Part shown: positions 7,693 to 16,558 of the stretch, one piece after another | Layout of the letters: the number at the start of each line of letters is the position of its first letter | Position numbering within the stretch: position 1 is the stretch's first letter | Assembly (NCBI GenBank): GCA_036494575.1 | Contig: DASXOE010000031.1 | Coordinates: forward strand, 8,659-72,658 | Source: DASZFV01 sp036494575 | Lineage (GTDB): Bacteria; Myxococcota_A; Polyangia; Fen-1088 | Direction of reading: 5' to 3' | DNA length: 64,000 bases | Position numbers and translations under genes: made by a program | The notes under the pieces: generated by a model | Database searches by the model: none | Told to the model about the DNA's origin: nothing | The model's input: only the letters and a program-made list of their open reading frames with translations

Positions 7693-9192
7693 ATGCCGAA
7701 GCTCCTCGTTTCATCGTCGGACCCACTCGCGGCGGTCGTCGATCTCCTGGTCGTGACGTGCGCCGAGCGCGACTCTGCCGAGGACCCGCTCGTCGCGGCG
7801 CTGGACCGTCCGCTCGCGGGCGCCCTTCGCCAGGCCATCGCCGACGAGCGCTTCGTCGGCAAGTCCGGTCAGGTCGTCTCGCTGCAAACGCTCGGTCGTC
7901 TGCCCGCAAAGCGCGTCGCGCTCCTCGGCCGCGGGCAGGGCACGCTCTCGCCTCGCGACCTGCGAGCGCTCGGCGGACGCGCCAGCCGGCTCGCTCGAAC
8001 GACCGGCGCGCGCAGCGCCGCGCTCGTCGCGCCCGCCGCGAGCGCGGCGCTGGCCGATCTCGAGGCGCTCGCCGAGGGGGCCACGCTCGGTCTGTACCAG
8101 TTCGCGAAGTATCTCAAAGGCGATCGCGCCGCTCCCCCCGCCCTCGAGCAGCTCACCTTGTTCGCCTCGGCACCCGACGAAGCGGCCACGGCGGCGGCGC
8201 TCGAGCGGGCGGCATCCACGGGGCGCGCCGTCGCCCGCGCGCGTGACCTCGTCAACGAGCCAGCGGGAATGCTCACGCCCTCACGGCTGGCCGCGATCGT
8301 CGAGGAGTGGGCGCGCGCGGCGTCCGTGTCGATCGAGGTCCTCGATCGAGCCGCGTGTCGCAGGCTCGGCATGGGCCTTTACCTCGCGGTCGCGCAAGGC
8401 AGCGCCGAGGAGCCGCGTTTCATCCACCTTTCGTGGAAACCGCCGGGCGCGCGCCGCCGCGTCGTGCTCGTGGGCAAGGGCGTGACATTCGACTCGGGCG
8501 GGCTCTCCCTCAAGACCAACGACGGCATGCTCGACATGAAGACCGACATGGCCGGCGCCGCCGCCGCGCTCGCGGCCACGATCGCCGTCGCCGAGGAGAA
8601 GCTGCCCATCGAGGTCCACGCCCTCGCGGCCTGCACGGAGAACATGCCCTCCGGCTCGTCGTACAAGCTCGGTGACGTCCTCACGTCGATGGCGGGCAAG
8701 ACCGTCGAGATCAACAATACGGACGCCGAAGGCCGTCTCACGCTGGCGGACGCGCTCACCTTTGGGCTGCGGCTCACGCCCGACGCGATCATCGATATCG
8801 CAACGCTCACGGGCGCGTGTGTCGTCGCTCTCGGCCCGCACGTCGCGGGCGTCATGAGCAATGACGAGGCGCTCGCCGGCGAGTGGCTCACGGCGGCCGC
8901 GAGCGCGGGCGAGGACATGTGGCGGCTGCCGCTGCCCGCCCGTCTCATCGAACAGCTCAAGTCCGAGATCGCCGACATGAGAAACACGGGAGAGCGCTGG
9001 GGCGGCGCGCTCACCGCCGGCCTCTTCCTCAAGGAATTCGTGGGCGAGACGCCGTGGGTTCACGTCGACATCGCCGGACCGTCGAGCGCCGACAAAGAGC
9101 ACGCTCACGTCGCGAAAGGCGGCACCGGTTTCGCCGTCGGAACGGTGCTCGCGTTCTTGCGCCGCGCCGCATTCGCGGCGGCTCAGTCGTAA
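7693..9192 (+). CDS. pepA: Leucyl aminopeptidase PepA (M17 family)
   Basis: The 499-residue length is normal for M17 enzymes. Metal and catalytic residues are in place: K262 and D267 in VGKGVTFDSGGLSLK, D285 in MKTDMAGAAA, and the signature NTDAEGRL at 342-349. The N-terminal domain is divergent, as usual. The enzyme is a cytoplasmic hexamer with two metal ions that removes N-terminal residues from peptides; some homologues also bind DNA. The ATG at 7693 was chosen because earlier in-frame codons overlap the divergent H1-like gene. It stands alone; carD follows after 155 bases with its own ribosome site. Confidence 0.95.
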   Translation: MPKLLVSSSDPLAAVVDLLVVTCAERDSAEDPLVAALDRPLAGALRQAIADERFVGKSGQVVSLQTLGRLPAKRVALLGRGQGTLSPRDLRALGGRASRLARTTGARSAALVAPAASAALADLEALAEGATLGLYQFAKYLKGDRAAPPALEQLTLFASAPDEAATAAALERAASTGRAVARARDLVNEPAGMLTPSRLAAIVEEWARAASVSIEVLDRAACRRLGMGLYLAVAQGSAEEPRFIHLSWKPPGARRRVVLVGKGVTFDSGGLSLKTNDGMLDMKTDMAGAAAALAATIAVAEEKLPIEVHALAACTENMPSGSSYKLGDVLTSMAGKTVEINNTDAEGRLTLADALTFGLRLTPDAIIDIATLTGACVVALGPHVAGVMSNDEALAGEWLTAAASAGEDMWRLPLPARLIEQLKSEIADMRNTGERWGGALTAGLFLKEFVGETPWVHVDIAGPSSADKEHAHVAKGGTGFAVGTVLAFLRRAAFAAAQS

Positions 9193-9274
9193 CTGGGCGC
9201 TTTCGTTCGTAAAGATGAGCCCAAAAATCAGGGCGTCAGGAAGCTGTCGCGCCGTAATCGGCCCGGATTTTGCG

Positions 9275-9301
9275 TTGAATTAGGGCCCTTCGCGTGATAA
9301 G
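9275..9301 (+). promoter_or_regulatory. Possible sigma-70-type promoter of carD
   Basis: TTGAAT at 9275-9280 and GATAAG at 9296-9301 resemble -35 and -10 boxes, but the 15-base spacer is short. It lies 47 bases before the carD ATG in an otherwise featureless gap. Weak call. Confidence 0.35.
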
Positions 9302-9347
9302 GTTCGCGTGCTTTGAAAACCGCCTTTATCAAGGAGCAAGCGTAACA

Positions 9348-9839
9348 ATGGAGCCAACTTTCAGGGTGGGAGACTTAGCGGTCTATCCGGCCCATGGCGT
9401 TGCCCAGGTCGTCGGGATAGAGACGCGAGAGATCTCGGGGAACAAGCAGACATTTTACATCCTCAAGATCCTCGAGAACGGGATGAAGATCATGATCCCG
9501 ACGCGCAACGCCGGCGCCGTCGGCCTGCGCGAGCTCATCCGCGCCGACGAGGTGGACGAGGTCTTCGAGATTCTCAAGAGCCGCGAGGTCGCGGTCGAGG
9601 GTCAGACGTGGAACCGTCGCTACCGTGAGTACATGGAAAAGATCAAGACGGGATCCGTTTTCGAGATCGCCGAGGTCCTCCGCGACCTGCAGCGGCTCAA
9701 GGGCGACAAGGAGCTGTCATTTGGCGAGCGCAAGATGCTCGACACGGCGCGCACGCTGCTCATCAAGGAGATCGCCGTCGCGACGAAGTCGAAGGAAGTG
9801 AAGATCGAGGAGAAGCTCGATCGGATCTTCGCCTGCTGA
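9348..9839 (+). CDS. CarD/CdnL-family transcriptional regulator
   Basis: The 163-residue protein has an N-terminal CarD/RID Tudor-like domain (about 1-65), starting FRVGDLAVYPAHGVAQV with KIMIPTRNA further on. This domain binds the RNA polymerase beta subunit. A helical C-terminal domain (about 70-160) contains RRYREYMEKIKTG and the basic, Trp-containing helix typical of CdnL/CarD that contacts DNA at the -10 upstream edge. In myxobacteria CdnL is essential and supports rRNA promoters. The ATG at 9348 follows an AAGGAG ribosome site (9331-9336), so upstream in-frame codons were discarded. It is monocistronic, followed by a strong terminator cluster. Confidence 0.93.
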   Translation: MEPTFRVGDLAVYPAHGVAQVVGIETREISGNKQTFYILKILENGMKIMIPTRNAGAVGLRELIRADEVDEVFEILKSREVAVEGQTWNRRYREYMEKIKTGSVFEIAEVLRDLQRLKGDKELSFGERKMLDTARTLLIKEIAVATKSKEVKIEEKLDRIFAC

Positions 9840-9851
9840 GGAGGATCTGGT

Positions 9852-9947
9852 CGGGACCCTGAAAGGGTCCCGCTCCCCGAGGTTCGGGACCCCGAAGAGG
9901 TCCCGCGCCCCCAACCCGGCCGGGACGCCCCGCGCCGGGTTTTTTTT
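9852..9947 (+). terminator. Three-hairpin terminator cluster after carD
   Basis: Hairpin 1 (9852-9872) pairs CGGGACCC with GGGTCCCG around TGAAA. Hairpin 2 (9885-9905) pairs CGGGACC with GGTCCCG. Hairpin 3 (9913-9941) pairs AACCCGGC with GCCGGGTT and runs into an eight-T tract (9940-9947), a classic intrinsic terminator. Hairpins 1 and 2 share their stem sequence and could also pair with each other. Confidence 0.85.
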
Positions 9948-10032
9948 CGCTAGCCGGCCGCAACCCGACGGCGCCGCTGCCGAGACCTCTTCGTCTCGTC
10001 CCAAATGGGACGCCACGAAAAAGGAGCTCGTC

Positions 10033-10494
10033 ATGCCCGCATCCGCCGCCGCTATCTCCAATCGCACCGTCTCGTCGTTCGTCCGAGGAACGACAATGCA
10101 ATCGATTCTCGGGATCGACCAGGGAGCGCTCGATCAGGTCATGGCCACCGCGTATCTGCTCTATCAATCGGGCCGCTACGCCGAGGTCGACGTCCTTTGC
10201 CGCGGGCTCATCGCGGCCGACCACACCTACTGGTGGTCGTACTCGCTCCACGCGGCGGCGCTGCGCCGCATGGGCCGGCTCGCCGAGGCGCTCGAGCAGA
10301 TCGACAATGGGCTCGCTCACGAGCCAGGAGAGAAGAAGCTGCAGCTCATGCGCGGCGAGATCCTCGCCGCCATCGGCTCATGGAGGGACCGCCCGTCGTG
10401 CCCCCAACCGTCCGCCGTGTCTGCCTTGCCGGTGCCACCCGAGGCCTCCGGCGTCGCGGATGAACTCTCTTCAACGGCCGCGGCGGGAGGTTGA
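10033..10494 (+). CDS. SycD/LcrH-like TPR chaperone (type III secretion translocator-chaperone type)
   Basis: The 153-residue protein has about three TPR units (residues 35-120). The order and wording match SycD/LcrH/PcrH chaperones: AYLLYQSGRYAEVDVLCRGL, then YSLHAAALRRMGRLAEAL, then KLQLMRGEILAAIGSW. Such chaperones bind hydrophobic translocators in the cytoplasm before secretion. An AAGGAG ribosome site precedes the ATG at 10033; a later ATG at 10099 fits the family length better but lacks one. The next gene starts four bases after the stop, as for a chaperone and its client. No secretion-apparatus gene is seen. The C-terminal 30 residues are Ser/Ala/Pro-rich. A general TPR protein is the alternative. 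Confidence 0.72.
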   Translation: MPASAAAISNRTVSSFVRGTTMQSILGIDQGALDQVMATAYLLYQSGRYAEVDVLCRGLIAADHTYWWSYSLHAAALRRMGRLAEALEQIDNGLAHEPGEKKLQLMRGEILAAIGSWRDRPSCPQPSAVSALPVPPEASGVADELSSTAAAGG

Positions 10495-10497
10495 GCC

Positions 10498-11490
10498 ATG
10501 GGTCTCAATTTGAGCAGCTTGCTCGACCCCGGAGCCATCGCCCACCAGATCGTCGATTCCGTCTTGCCGAAGGACATGCAGTGGGTCGGCGGAATCGTCG
10601 GCGCCGCCGTCGATTACCAATGCGGCAATGCGGTCGGGGCCGTCAAGCAGGGCGAGAGCGCTCTCTCCGACCTCAAGGACGTGCCGCAGAACGCCCCGGC
10701 CAACAAACCGGCCGCGGACGCGGCGACGGACGCGGCGAAAAAAACCGCACTGTCTTCGACGCAAGCAGCGCCGAGTCAGCCGTGGACGTACGAGCCGTCG
10801 CCGCCCCAACCGCGCGCGACGACAACCACAAGCACGACCACGACGAGCGTGACGAGCGGCCCCCCCGCGAAGGCGCCAACGGCGAGTGACGGGTGGCGAC
10901 CTCCCGCGAGGCCGCTCGTGCGAGCGGAGCCGCCAAGCCCGGCGTTGGTGGGCCATCCACCCGCGCAGACAGCCACGGCGGCCAGCGCGACCGGTCCAGC
11001 GTCTCGAACCGTCACGACCACAACGACGACGACAACCACCACCGGCGCAACGCCCTCCGCGCCGACGATGCGTCCCTCGAGCGCAAGCAGCGACCTCGTG
11101 AGGTTGGCGACAGAGAGCGCCGCGCGTCTCCAGAGCTCCGCGCCCTCGGCCTCCAAGGCGGCCTCAGGTGGAGCGGCGGCTTCGGGCGCCACTCCCGAGA
11201 GCGCTCCGCCAGCCCAAACGAGCGCCGACACCCCGAGCGCGGCGCCGAAGTCCTCGACCGCCGATCCCTCGACGTTGTCATCGGACAAGTTCATGAACCT
11301 GTCCGACGATGACCTCATGAAGGCCGTCAGAGAAGGCAAGATACCCACTAACGTCACGGACTCTCAGGCGGGAATGATGGCGCTGCAGGCGCGCATGGAC
11401 CACATCTCCGAGATGAACAAGATGATGACGTCGATGATGGAGGCCATGCACCAGATGAAGATGGGCGTCATCGAGAACCTCCGCGCCTGA
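10498..11490 (+). CDS. Thr-rich hypothetical protein, candidate client of the SycD-like chaperone
   Basis: This 330-residue protein is not recognised. Residues 1-60 are ordered and mildly hydrophobic (VGGIVGAAVDYQCGNAVGAV). A long disordered Ala/Pro/Ser/Thr stretch follows with two poly-Thr runs, around residue 105 and near residue 170. The C-terminal 65 residues are helical and Met-rich (MNKMMTSMMEAMHQMKMGV) after LSDDDLMKAVREGKIP. There is no Sec signal peptide. A small ordered N-terminus, a flexible middle and an amphipathic C-terminal helix, encoded right behind a SycD-like chaperone, would suit a secreted effector or translocator. It starts four bases after the chaperone stop, with GGGAGG upstream. 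The secretion idea is inference from context. Confidence 0.7.
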   Translation: MGLNLSSLLDPGAIAHQIVDSVLPKDMQWVGGIVGAAVDYQCGNAVGAVKQGESALSDLKDVPQNAPANKPAADAATDAAKKTALSSTQAAPSQPWTYEPSPPQPRATTTTSTTTTSVTSGPPAKAPTASDGWRPPARPLVRAEPPSPALVGHPPAQTATAASATGPASRTVTTTTTTTTTTGATPSAPTMRPSSASSDLVRLATESAARLQSSAPSASKAASGGAAASGATPESAPPAQTSADTPSAAPKSSTADPSTLSSDKFMNLSDDDLMKAVREGKIPTNVTDSQAGMMALQARMDHISEMNKMMTSMMEAMHQMKMGVIENLRA

Positions 11491-11628
11491 TACACCGCCA
11501 GACCGAGCGCAGGCCGGCTGCGCCACCCGGAGCGAGCGCCGGGGGCCCGGCGAGGCCGAGCGTAGCGAGCGGTTGGGTGGAGGGTGGGCAGGTGCCGAGT
11601 CCGGCAGCTCCCTCTCAGGGTACCGACT

Positions 11629-14109
11629 CTAGACGTCGAGGTTGCGGACGTTGAGGGCGTTGTTCTCGATGAACGCGCGGCGGGGCTCGACCAGATCGCC
11701 CATGAGAGTCGAGAACAAACGGTCGGCCTCGTACGCGTCCTCGACGCGAACCTGCAGCAGCGTGCGGCGCGCCGGATCCATCGTCGTCTCCCAGAGCTGC
11801 TCGGGGTTCATCTCGCCGAGGCCCTTGTACCGCTGGATGGCGAGACCCTTCTTGCCGACCTCGTTGACGCGATCGGCGAGCTCCTCGAGGCGCGCGAATT
11901 CGATGATCTCCGCGCCGTTCTCCAGGAAGTAGGGCGCGTCACCCAGCAAGGCGAGATCGTCGTAGACCGCCACGAGATCGGTGAACTCGGGCGAATCCAT
12001 GAACTCGAAGTCGATCGTCGTCGGCTTGCGCACGCCCGCGGTGCGGGCCGGCGCCTCGAGCTTGAAGCCGCCGTGCTCGCTGTCGGGTGCCACCTTGAGC
12101 ACGAGGTCAGACAGCTCGGGCGCGTACTGATCGAAGTATTTCTGCAGGCGTTGGAGGGCCGCCACGATGGCCTTCTGTTCGCGCAGATCGTTCTTCGTGA
12201 GCTTGGCGAACTTGACGATCCCGTCGACGATGCGGGAATCGCACTTGCGGTCCATGACGGCGAGCAGGCGGCGGTACTTGGCCGCCTGGCGGCAGAGATG
12301 GCGGAGCTGCTGCCCCGTGATCCCCGCGGGCTGGCCCGGCGCGCGCAGCTTCAAGTTCTCGGCGGCGCTCTCGAGCAGATAGTCCTCGAGCGCGGTCTCG
12401 TTCTTGAGATAGAGCTCCTTCTTGCCCTTCTTCACGCGGTAAAGAGGCGGCTGCGCGATGTAGAGATAGCCGCGGTCGACCACCTCGGCGAAGTGCCGGT
12501 AAAAGAACGTCAGGAGCAACGTCCGGATGTGGCTGCCGTCGACGTCGGCGTCCGTCATGATGATGATTCGGTGGTAGCGGATCTTGTCGACGTTCTTTTC
12601 GTCGGCGACGCCGCAGCCGAGCGCCGTTATCAGCGTCACGATCTCCTGTGACGAGAGCATCTTCTCGAGGCGCGCCTTCTCGACGTTGAGGATCTTGCCG
12701 CGCAGCGGGAGGATCGCCTGGTCCTTGCGGTTTCGGCCCTGCTTCGCGGAGCCGCCGGCGCTGTCACCCTCGACGATGTAGATCTCGGCGAGGGCCGGGT
12801 CACGCTCTTGGCAGTCGGCGAGCTTGCCGGGCAACGACGACGAGTCGAGGGCGCCCTTGCGCTGCACCATTTCGCGCGCCTTGCGCGCGGCGTCGCGCGC
12901 GCGCGCCGCGAGCACCGCCTTCTCGATGATTTGCTTGGCCTCGCGCGGGTGCTCTTCGAGGAAGCGCCCGAGCTTCTCGTTGACGATACGCTCGACGATG
13001 CCCTTGACCTCCGACGAGACGAGCTTGTCCTTGGGCTGGTTGCTGAACTTCGGGTCCGGGTGCTTGATCGAGACGATGGCCGTCAGGCCTTCGCTGATGT
13101 CGTCACCGCTCAGGCCGGCCTTGAGGTCCTTGAGCAAGCCGGCGGCCTGCGCGTAGGCGTTCACGGTGCGCGTGAGCGCGGCGCGGAAGCCCGTGAGGTG
13201 CGTGCCGCCGTCCTTGTTCTTGATGTTGTTCGTGAAGCAGTAGACCGCCTCCTGGTACGAGTCGTTCCACTGCAGCGCGATGTCGACCTGGGTGCCGTCC
13301 ACCTCGCCGACGACGGCGATGGGCTTGTCGTGGATCGTCGTCTTCGAGGTGTTGAGGTCGGCCACGAACTGCGCGATGCCGCCCGCGAAGTTGAACTCGT
13401 GCGCCTTGTCGGCGCGCTCATCGCGGATCGTGATGACGAGGCCGCGGTTCAGGTACGACAGCTCCTTGAGGCGCTGCGTGAGGATCTCGAAGCTGAACTC
13501 GGTGCCCTTGAAGACCTCGGGGTCGGGCTTGAAGGTCACCTTCGTGCCCGTCTTCTTCGACTCGCCGATGGCCTTGATGGGCATGACGGCGTCGCCGCGG
13601 CGGTACTCCTGGTAGTAGGTCTTGCCGTCGCGCTTGATCTCGAGCTTCAGCCACTCCGACAGCGCGTTGACGACCGACACGCCCACGCCGTGGAGGCCGC
13701 CCGATACCTTGTAGTTCGAGTGGTTGAACTTGCCGCCCGCGTGCAGGACGGTCATGACGACCTCGGCCGTCGGGCGCTTCTCCGTCGGGTGCTCGCCCAC
13801 GGGAATGCCGCGGCCGTTGTCCTCGACGGAGCACGAGCCGTCGAAGTGAATCGCGACGTCGACGCGATCGCAAAAACCGGCGAGCGCCTCGTCGACGGAG
13901 TTGTCCACAACCTCGTACACCATGTGGTGCAGACCGGTGCCATCGTCGGTGTCTCCGATGTACATCCCGGGGCGTTTGCGCACCGCCTCGAGGCCCTTGA
14001 GGACCTGGATGCTCTCTTCGTTGTATTCGTTCGCGGGGGGCGTCGTCACGGCGGAATTCTGGCTGTCCTTGTGAGGCCCGCCGCCCGGAGGATCGACCGT
14101 CGTGGTCAT
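11629..14109 (-). CDS. gyrB: DNA gyrase subunit B
   Basis: The 826-residue type IIA topoisomerase B subunit has a GHKL ATPase domain (E66 and N70 in YEVVDNSVDEAL; G-loops HAGGKF and GGLHGVG), the transducer domain, and the TOPRIM signature EGDSAGGSA at 447-455. MTDADVDGSHIRTL supplies the metal-binding Asp residues. The C-terminal QRYKGLGEMNPEQLW is the gyrase tail. About 100 residues inserted after TOPRIM (KLRAPGQPAG to RKPTTIDFEF) match the longer Gram-negative form. With GyrA it introduces negative supercoils. It lies downstream of recF in the dnaA-dnaN-recF-gyrB order, with 116 bases between and a possible promoter of its own. Confidence 0.98.
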   Translation of the reverse strand: MTTTVDPPGGGPHKDSQNSAVTTPPANEYNEESIQVLKGLEAVRKRPGMYIGDTDDGTGLHHMVYEVVDNSVDEALAGFCDRVDVAIHFDGSCSVEDNGRGIPVGEHPTEKRPTAEVVMTVLHAGGKFNHSNYKVSGGLHGVGVSVVNALSEWLKLEIKRDGKTYYQEYRRGDAVMPIKAIGESKKTGTKVTFKPDPEVFKGTEFSFEILTQRLKELSYLNRGLVITIRDERADKAHEFNFAGGIAQFVADLNTSKTTIHDKPIAVVGEVDGTQVDIALQWNDSYQEAVYCFTNNIKNKDGGTHLTGFRAALTRTVNAYAQAAGLLKDLKAGLSGDDISEGLTAIVSIKHPDPKFSNQPKDKLVSSEVKGIVERIVNEKLGRFLEEHPREAKQIIEKAVLAARARDAARKAREMVQRKGALDSSSLPGKLADCQERDPALAEIYIVEGDSAGGSAKQGRNRKDQAILPLRGKILNVEKARLEKMLSSQEIVTLITALGCGVADEKNVDKIRYHRIIIMTDADVDGSHIRTLLLTFFYRHFAEVVDRGYLYIAQPPLYRVKKGKKELYLKNETALEDYLLESAAENLKLRAPGQPAGITGQQLRHLCRQAAKYRRLLAVMDRKCDSRIVDGIVKFAKLTKNDLREQKAIVAALQRLQKYFDQYAPELSDLVLKVAPDSEHGGFKLEAPARTAGVRKPTTIDFEFMDSPEFTDLVAVYDDLALLGDAPYFLENGAEIIEFARLEELADRVNEVGKKGLAIQRYKGLGEMNPEQLWETTMDPARRTLLQVRVEDAYEADRLFSTLMGDLVEPRRAFIENNALNVRNLDV

Positions 14110-14177
14110 CGTTTTTGCCAGGGGAGCCGGATGGGACGGGAAAACCTCAGGAGCTCATAAAGCTCAAAGGTTCCAAT

Positions 14178-14207
14178 TACCTAGCATGCGGACCCCGGGT
14201 CTGTAAA
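14178..14207 (-). promoter_or_regulatory. Possible gyrB promoter
   Basis: On the minus strand TTTACA (14207-14202) and TAGGTA (14183-14178) are separated by 18 bases, about 70 bases before the gyrB ATG. The -35 element is a near match and the -10 element a weak one. The AT-richer patch stands out from its surroundings. Confidence 0.4.
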
Positions 14208-14225
14208 GGGAATAGTCACGCCTCC

Positions 14226-15323
14226 TTAGGCGACGACGCGGCCGTGCGTGACGTGGAAGTCCACGCGCTCGGCGAGAGGCGAGACGACCTGCCGCTCGGT
14301 GACCGAAATCAGGGTCTGACAAGCCAGGCCACCCACCATGTCGAAGAGGAACTTGCGGCGCGTCGGATCGAGCTCGCTCGGGACGTCGTCGAGGAGCAGC
14401 ACGGGGACGTCCGCGCGGCGCGCCTCGACGTTCGCGAGCTCCGCGAGCTTGAGCGACAGGACGAGCGAACGCAGCTGCCCCTGGGACGCGTGCTCGCGCG
14501 CGAGGCGACCCGCGAGCACGATCTCGAGATCGTCGGTGTGCGGTCCCGCGCTCGTGAAGCGCCGGCGCTCGTCGAGGGCGCGCTGGGCCCGGAGGCCCGC
14601 GAGCAGCGCCGCCTGGACGGCGGGCTCATCGGGCGCGGCGTCCACGGCGGGCGCGCTCCGGTAGCGGAGCTCGACGGGCAGGTCCCCGTGCAGCGCATGG
14701 AACAGCTCACGCATGCGCGGCGCGAGGTCGGCCACGAGGGCGCGGCGGCGCAAGACGACGCGCGCGCCCGTGCGCGCGAGCTCCTCGTCGTAGGCGTCGA
14801 GGAGGACGGCGTCCACCGGGCCGCGCCGCAGGAGGTGGTTGCGGCTCTTGACGATCTTCTGGAAGGCGCTCGCCTCGCGGTAGTAGCCGCGCTCGACGTT
14901 GAACACCGCGAGGTCGAGGAACCGGCGCCGCGCCGCCGGAGCCGCTCGCGGCAAGAGCAGGTCCTCGGGCACGAAGAGGACGACGCTCACGGCCCCGAAG
15001 ACGGCCGCGGCGCCGCGCACGTGCTTGCCGTCGAGCGTGACCGCCCGCCCTTCGGCGCCGAGCTTGATCTCCACCTTCCGGTCGAGGCCGCGGTGCTCGA
15101 TGCGCGCCTTGAGCTCGGCGCCGACCGGCGCGCCCGCCCGAATGAGCTCCTCGGCGTGGCTCGTTCGGAACGAGCGCAAGGTGGCGAGGTAGTAGACCGC
15201 CTCGATGAGGTTGGTCTTGCCCTGCCCGTTGTCGCCGAAGAGCACGTTGACCCGAGGCCCGGGCACGAAGCTCAGGGGCTCGAGGTTACGCCACCCTTGG
15301 GCGCGGAGCTCTCGAAGAAGCAC
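14226..15323 (-). CDS. recF: DNA replication and repair protein RecF
   Basis: The 365-residue SMC-like ATPase has Walker A FGDNGQGKTNLIEAVY (about 29-44), an LRSFRTSHAEELI segment, the ABC signature in the ASQGQLRSLVLSLKLAEL region, and Walker B VLLLDDVPSELDP. RecF loads RecA at gaps with RecO and RecR. It starts 9 bases after the dnaN stop, so the two are transcribed together. Length and motif order are normal. Confidence 0.97.
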   Translation of the reverse strand: MLLRELRAQGWRNLEPLSFVPGPRVNVLFGDNGQGKTNLIEAVYYLATLRSFRTSHAEELIRAGAPVGAELKARIEHRGLDRKVEIKLGAEGRAVTLDGKHVRGAAAVFGAVSVVLFVPEDLLLPRAAPAARRRFLDLAVFNVERGYYREASAFQKIVKSRNHLLRRGPVDAVLLDAYDEELARTGARVVLRRRALVADLAPRMRELFHALHGDLPVELRYRSAPAVDAAPDEPAVQAALLAGLRAQRALDERRRFTSAGPHTDDLEIVLAGRLAREHASQGQLRSLVLSLKLAELANVEARRADVPVLLLDDVPSELDPTRRKFLFDMVGGLACQTLISVTERQVVSPLAERVDFHVTHGRVVA

Positions 15324-15332
15324 TTCCTGCGG

Positions 15333-16436
15333 TCACAACCTCATGGGCATGACCACGCCGACATAGTCGCTGCCGTCGGCCGGTCGAACGACGCCCGGGT
15401 CTAGCTCACCGGAGAGCTCGAGGCGGACCTCCGAGGACTCGATCTCCGACAGCAAATCGATGAAGTACCGTGCGTTGAAGCCAATCTGGAGCGGCGCGCC
15501 CTTGTACGGCACGTCGATCTCCTCCTTTGCGGCGCCCAGGTCCGGATTGTCGCTCTCGATGCGCAGCTTGCCCTTCTCGAGCGCGAAGCGCACGCCCCAG
15601 GTCTTGTCCGACGACATCAGGGCCACGCGCTTGAGCGCATCGACGAGCGCCGCGCGCGACACGACGACGGCGCGGTCGTTGTCCTTGGGGATGACCTGGT
15701 CGTAGGGTGGGAACTGGCCGTCGACGAGCTTGACGCAAATGCCGACGTCGTCCGCCTTGAGCACGAAGTTGCCCTGGTAAATGCCGATCGCGCAGGGCGC
15801 CTCGCGCGTCTCGATGGCGCGCCGGAGCTCGAGCACGCCCTTGCGCGGAATGAGCACGCCCGTCGCGAGCTTGGGCCCTCCCGGCATGGGCTTTCCGACC
15901 TTCGACAACCGGTGGCCGTCGGTCGAGACCATGAGCCCAGTGTTGCCGTCGCTCTCGAACAGCACGCCCGAGAGGTGCTGGCGCGTCTCGTCGAGAGAGA
16001 CAGAGAAGATCGTCTTCGCGATCATCTCGCGCAACGTGGACGATTCGACCTTGAACGTCTCGGCCTCCTGCAAGCTCGGTAGCTTGGGATAGTCGCGGTC
16101 GGCCATGCCGACGACCCGGAACTCGACCTTCCCAGAGCGGATCTCGGCCCAGTTCTGGTCGGTGCCGCGGACGCGCACTTCGTCCTCGGGCAATCCTTTG
16201 ACGATCTCGAAGAGCTGACGGGCCGAGACGGTGAGCCCGCCCTCCTTCTCGACCTTCGCCGCGAGTGAAACGGTCGTCGTCACGGACAAATCTGTCGCCG
16301 CGCAGAGCAGCTTGCCCTTGCCCTCCGTCCGGAGCAGGACGTTCGCGAGGATGGGAAGCGTGCTCTTGCGATCGGCAATGCCCGAGGCCAAGTAGAGTCC
16401 CCTCAGGAACTCGTTCTTTTGGATCGTGAACTCCAT
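15333..16436 (-). CDS. dnaN: DNA polymerase III beta subunit (sliding clamp)
   Basis: The 367-residue clamp shows the three-fold repeated fold. It starts MEFTIQKNEFLRGLYLASGIADRKSTLPILANVLL and ends with the typical MPMRL. It forms the dimeric ring that tethers Pol III to DNA and is loaded by the clamp loader. dnaA lies upstream on the same strand across a 286-base gap that holds the candidate origin. recF follows after 9 bases. A stretch reading CAAGGAGACGG before the ATG provides the ribosome site. Confidence 0.97.
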   Translation of the reverse strand: MEFTIQKNEFLRGLYLASGIADRKSTLPILANVLLRTEGKGKLLCAATDLSVTTTVSLAAKVEKEGGLTVSARQLFEIVKGLPEDEVRVRGTDQNWAEIRSGKVEFRVVGMADRDYPKLPSLQEAETFKVESSTLREMIAKTIFSVSLDETRQHLSGVLFESDGNTGLMVSTDGHRLSKVGKPMPGGPKLATGVLIPRKGVLELRRAIETREAPCAIGIYQGNFVLKADDVGICVKLVDGQFPPYDQVIPKDNDRAVVVSRAALVDALKRVALMSSDKTWGVRFALEKGKLRIESDNPDLGAAKEEIDVPYKGAPLQIGFNARYFIDLLSEIESSEVRLELSGELDPGVVRPADGSDYVGVVMPMRL

Positions 16437-16491
16437 CCCGTCTCCTTGTGTCTCACCGGCCCGGTCTCGGTTCCCCCAGGCGGTCCGTTAC

Positions 16492-16526
16492 CCTCTTATA
16501 TCCTTTAATTTATATGAAATAAGAGG
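16492..16526. repeat. AT-rich inverted repeat (candidate DNA unwinding element)
   Basis: CCTCTTAT at 16492-16499 and its exact complement ATAAGAGG at 16519-16526 flank a 19-base almost pure A/T loop. It could be a melting site or a protein-binding palindrome. It lies 56 bases upstream of the dnaN ATG, so it may also include the dnaN promoter. Confidence 0.7.
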
Positions 16527-16549
16527 AGATGTAGTAGAGGCTGTGGGAA

Positions 16550-16558
16550 TGTGGAGAA
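16550..16558 (-). promoter_or_regulatory. DnaA-box-like site
   Basis: TGTGGAGAA, reverse complement TTCTCCACA, differs from the consensus TTATCCACA at one position. It lies 24 bases beyond the AT-rich inverted repeat, and the overlapping TGTGGGAAT at 16543-16551 is a weaker second copy. Confidence 0.5.

Noticed and set aside
11537..11552. GC palindrome CGCCGGG/CCCGGCG between the Thr-rich gene and gyrB
   Set aside because: Two-base loop, no T-run, and close to chance for this base composition; not called as a terminator.
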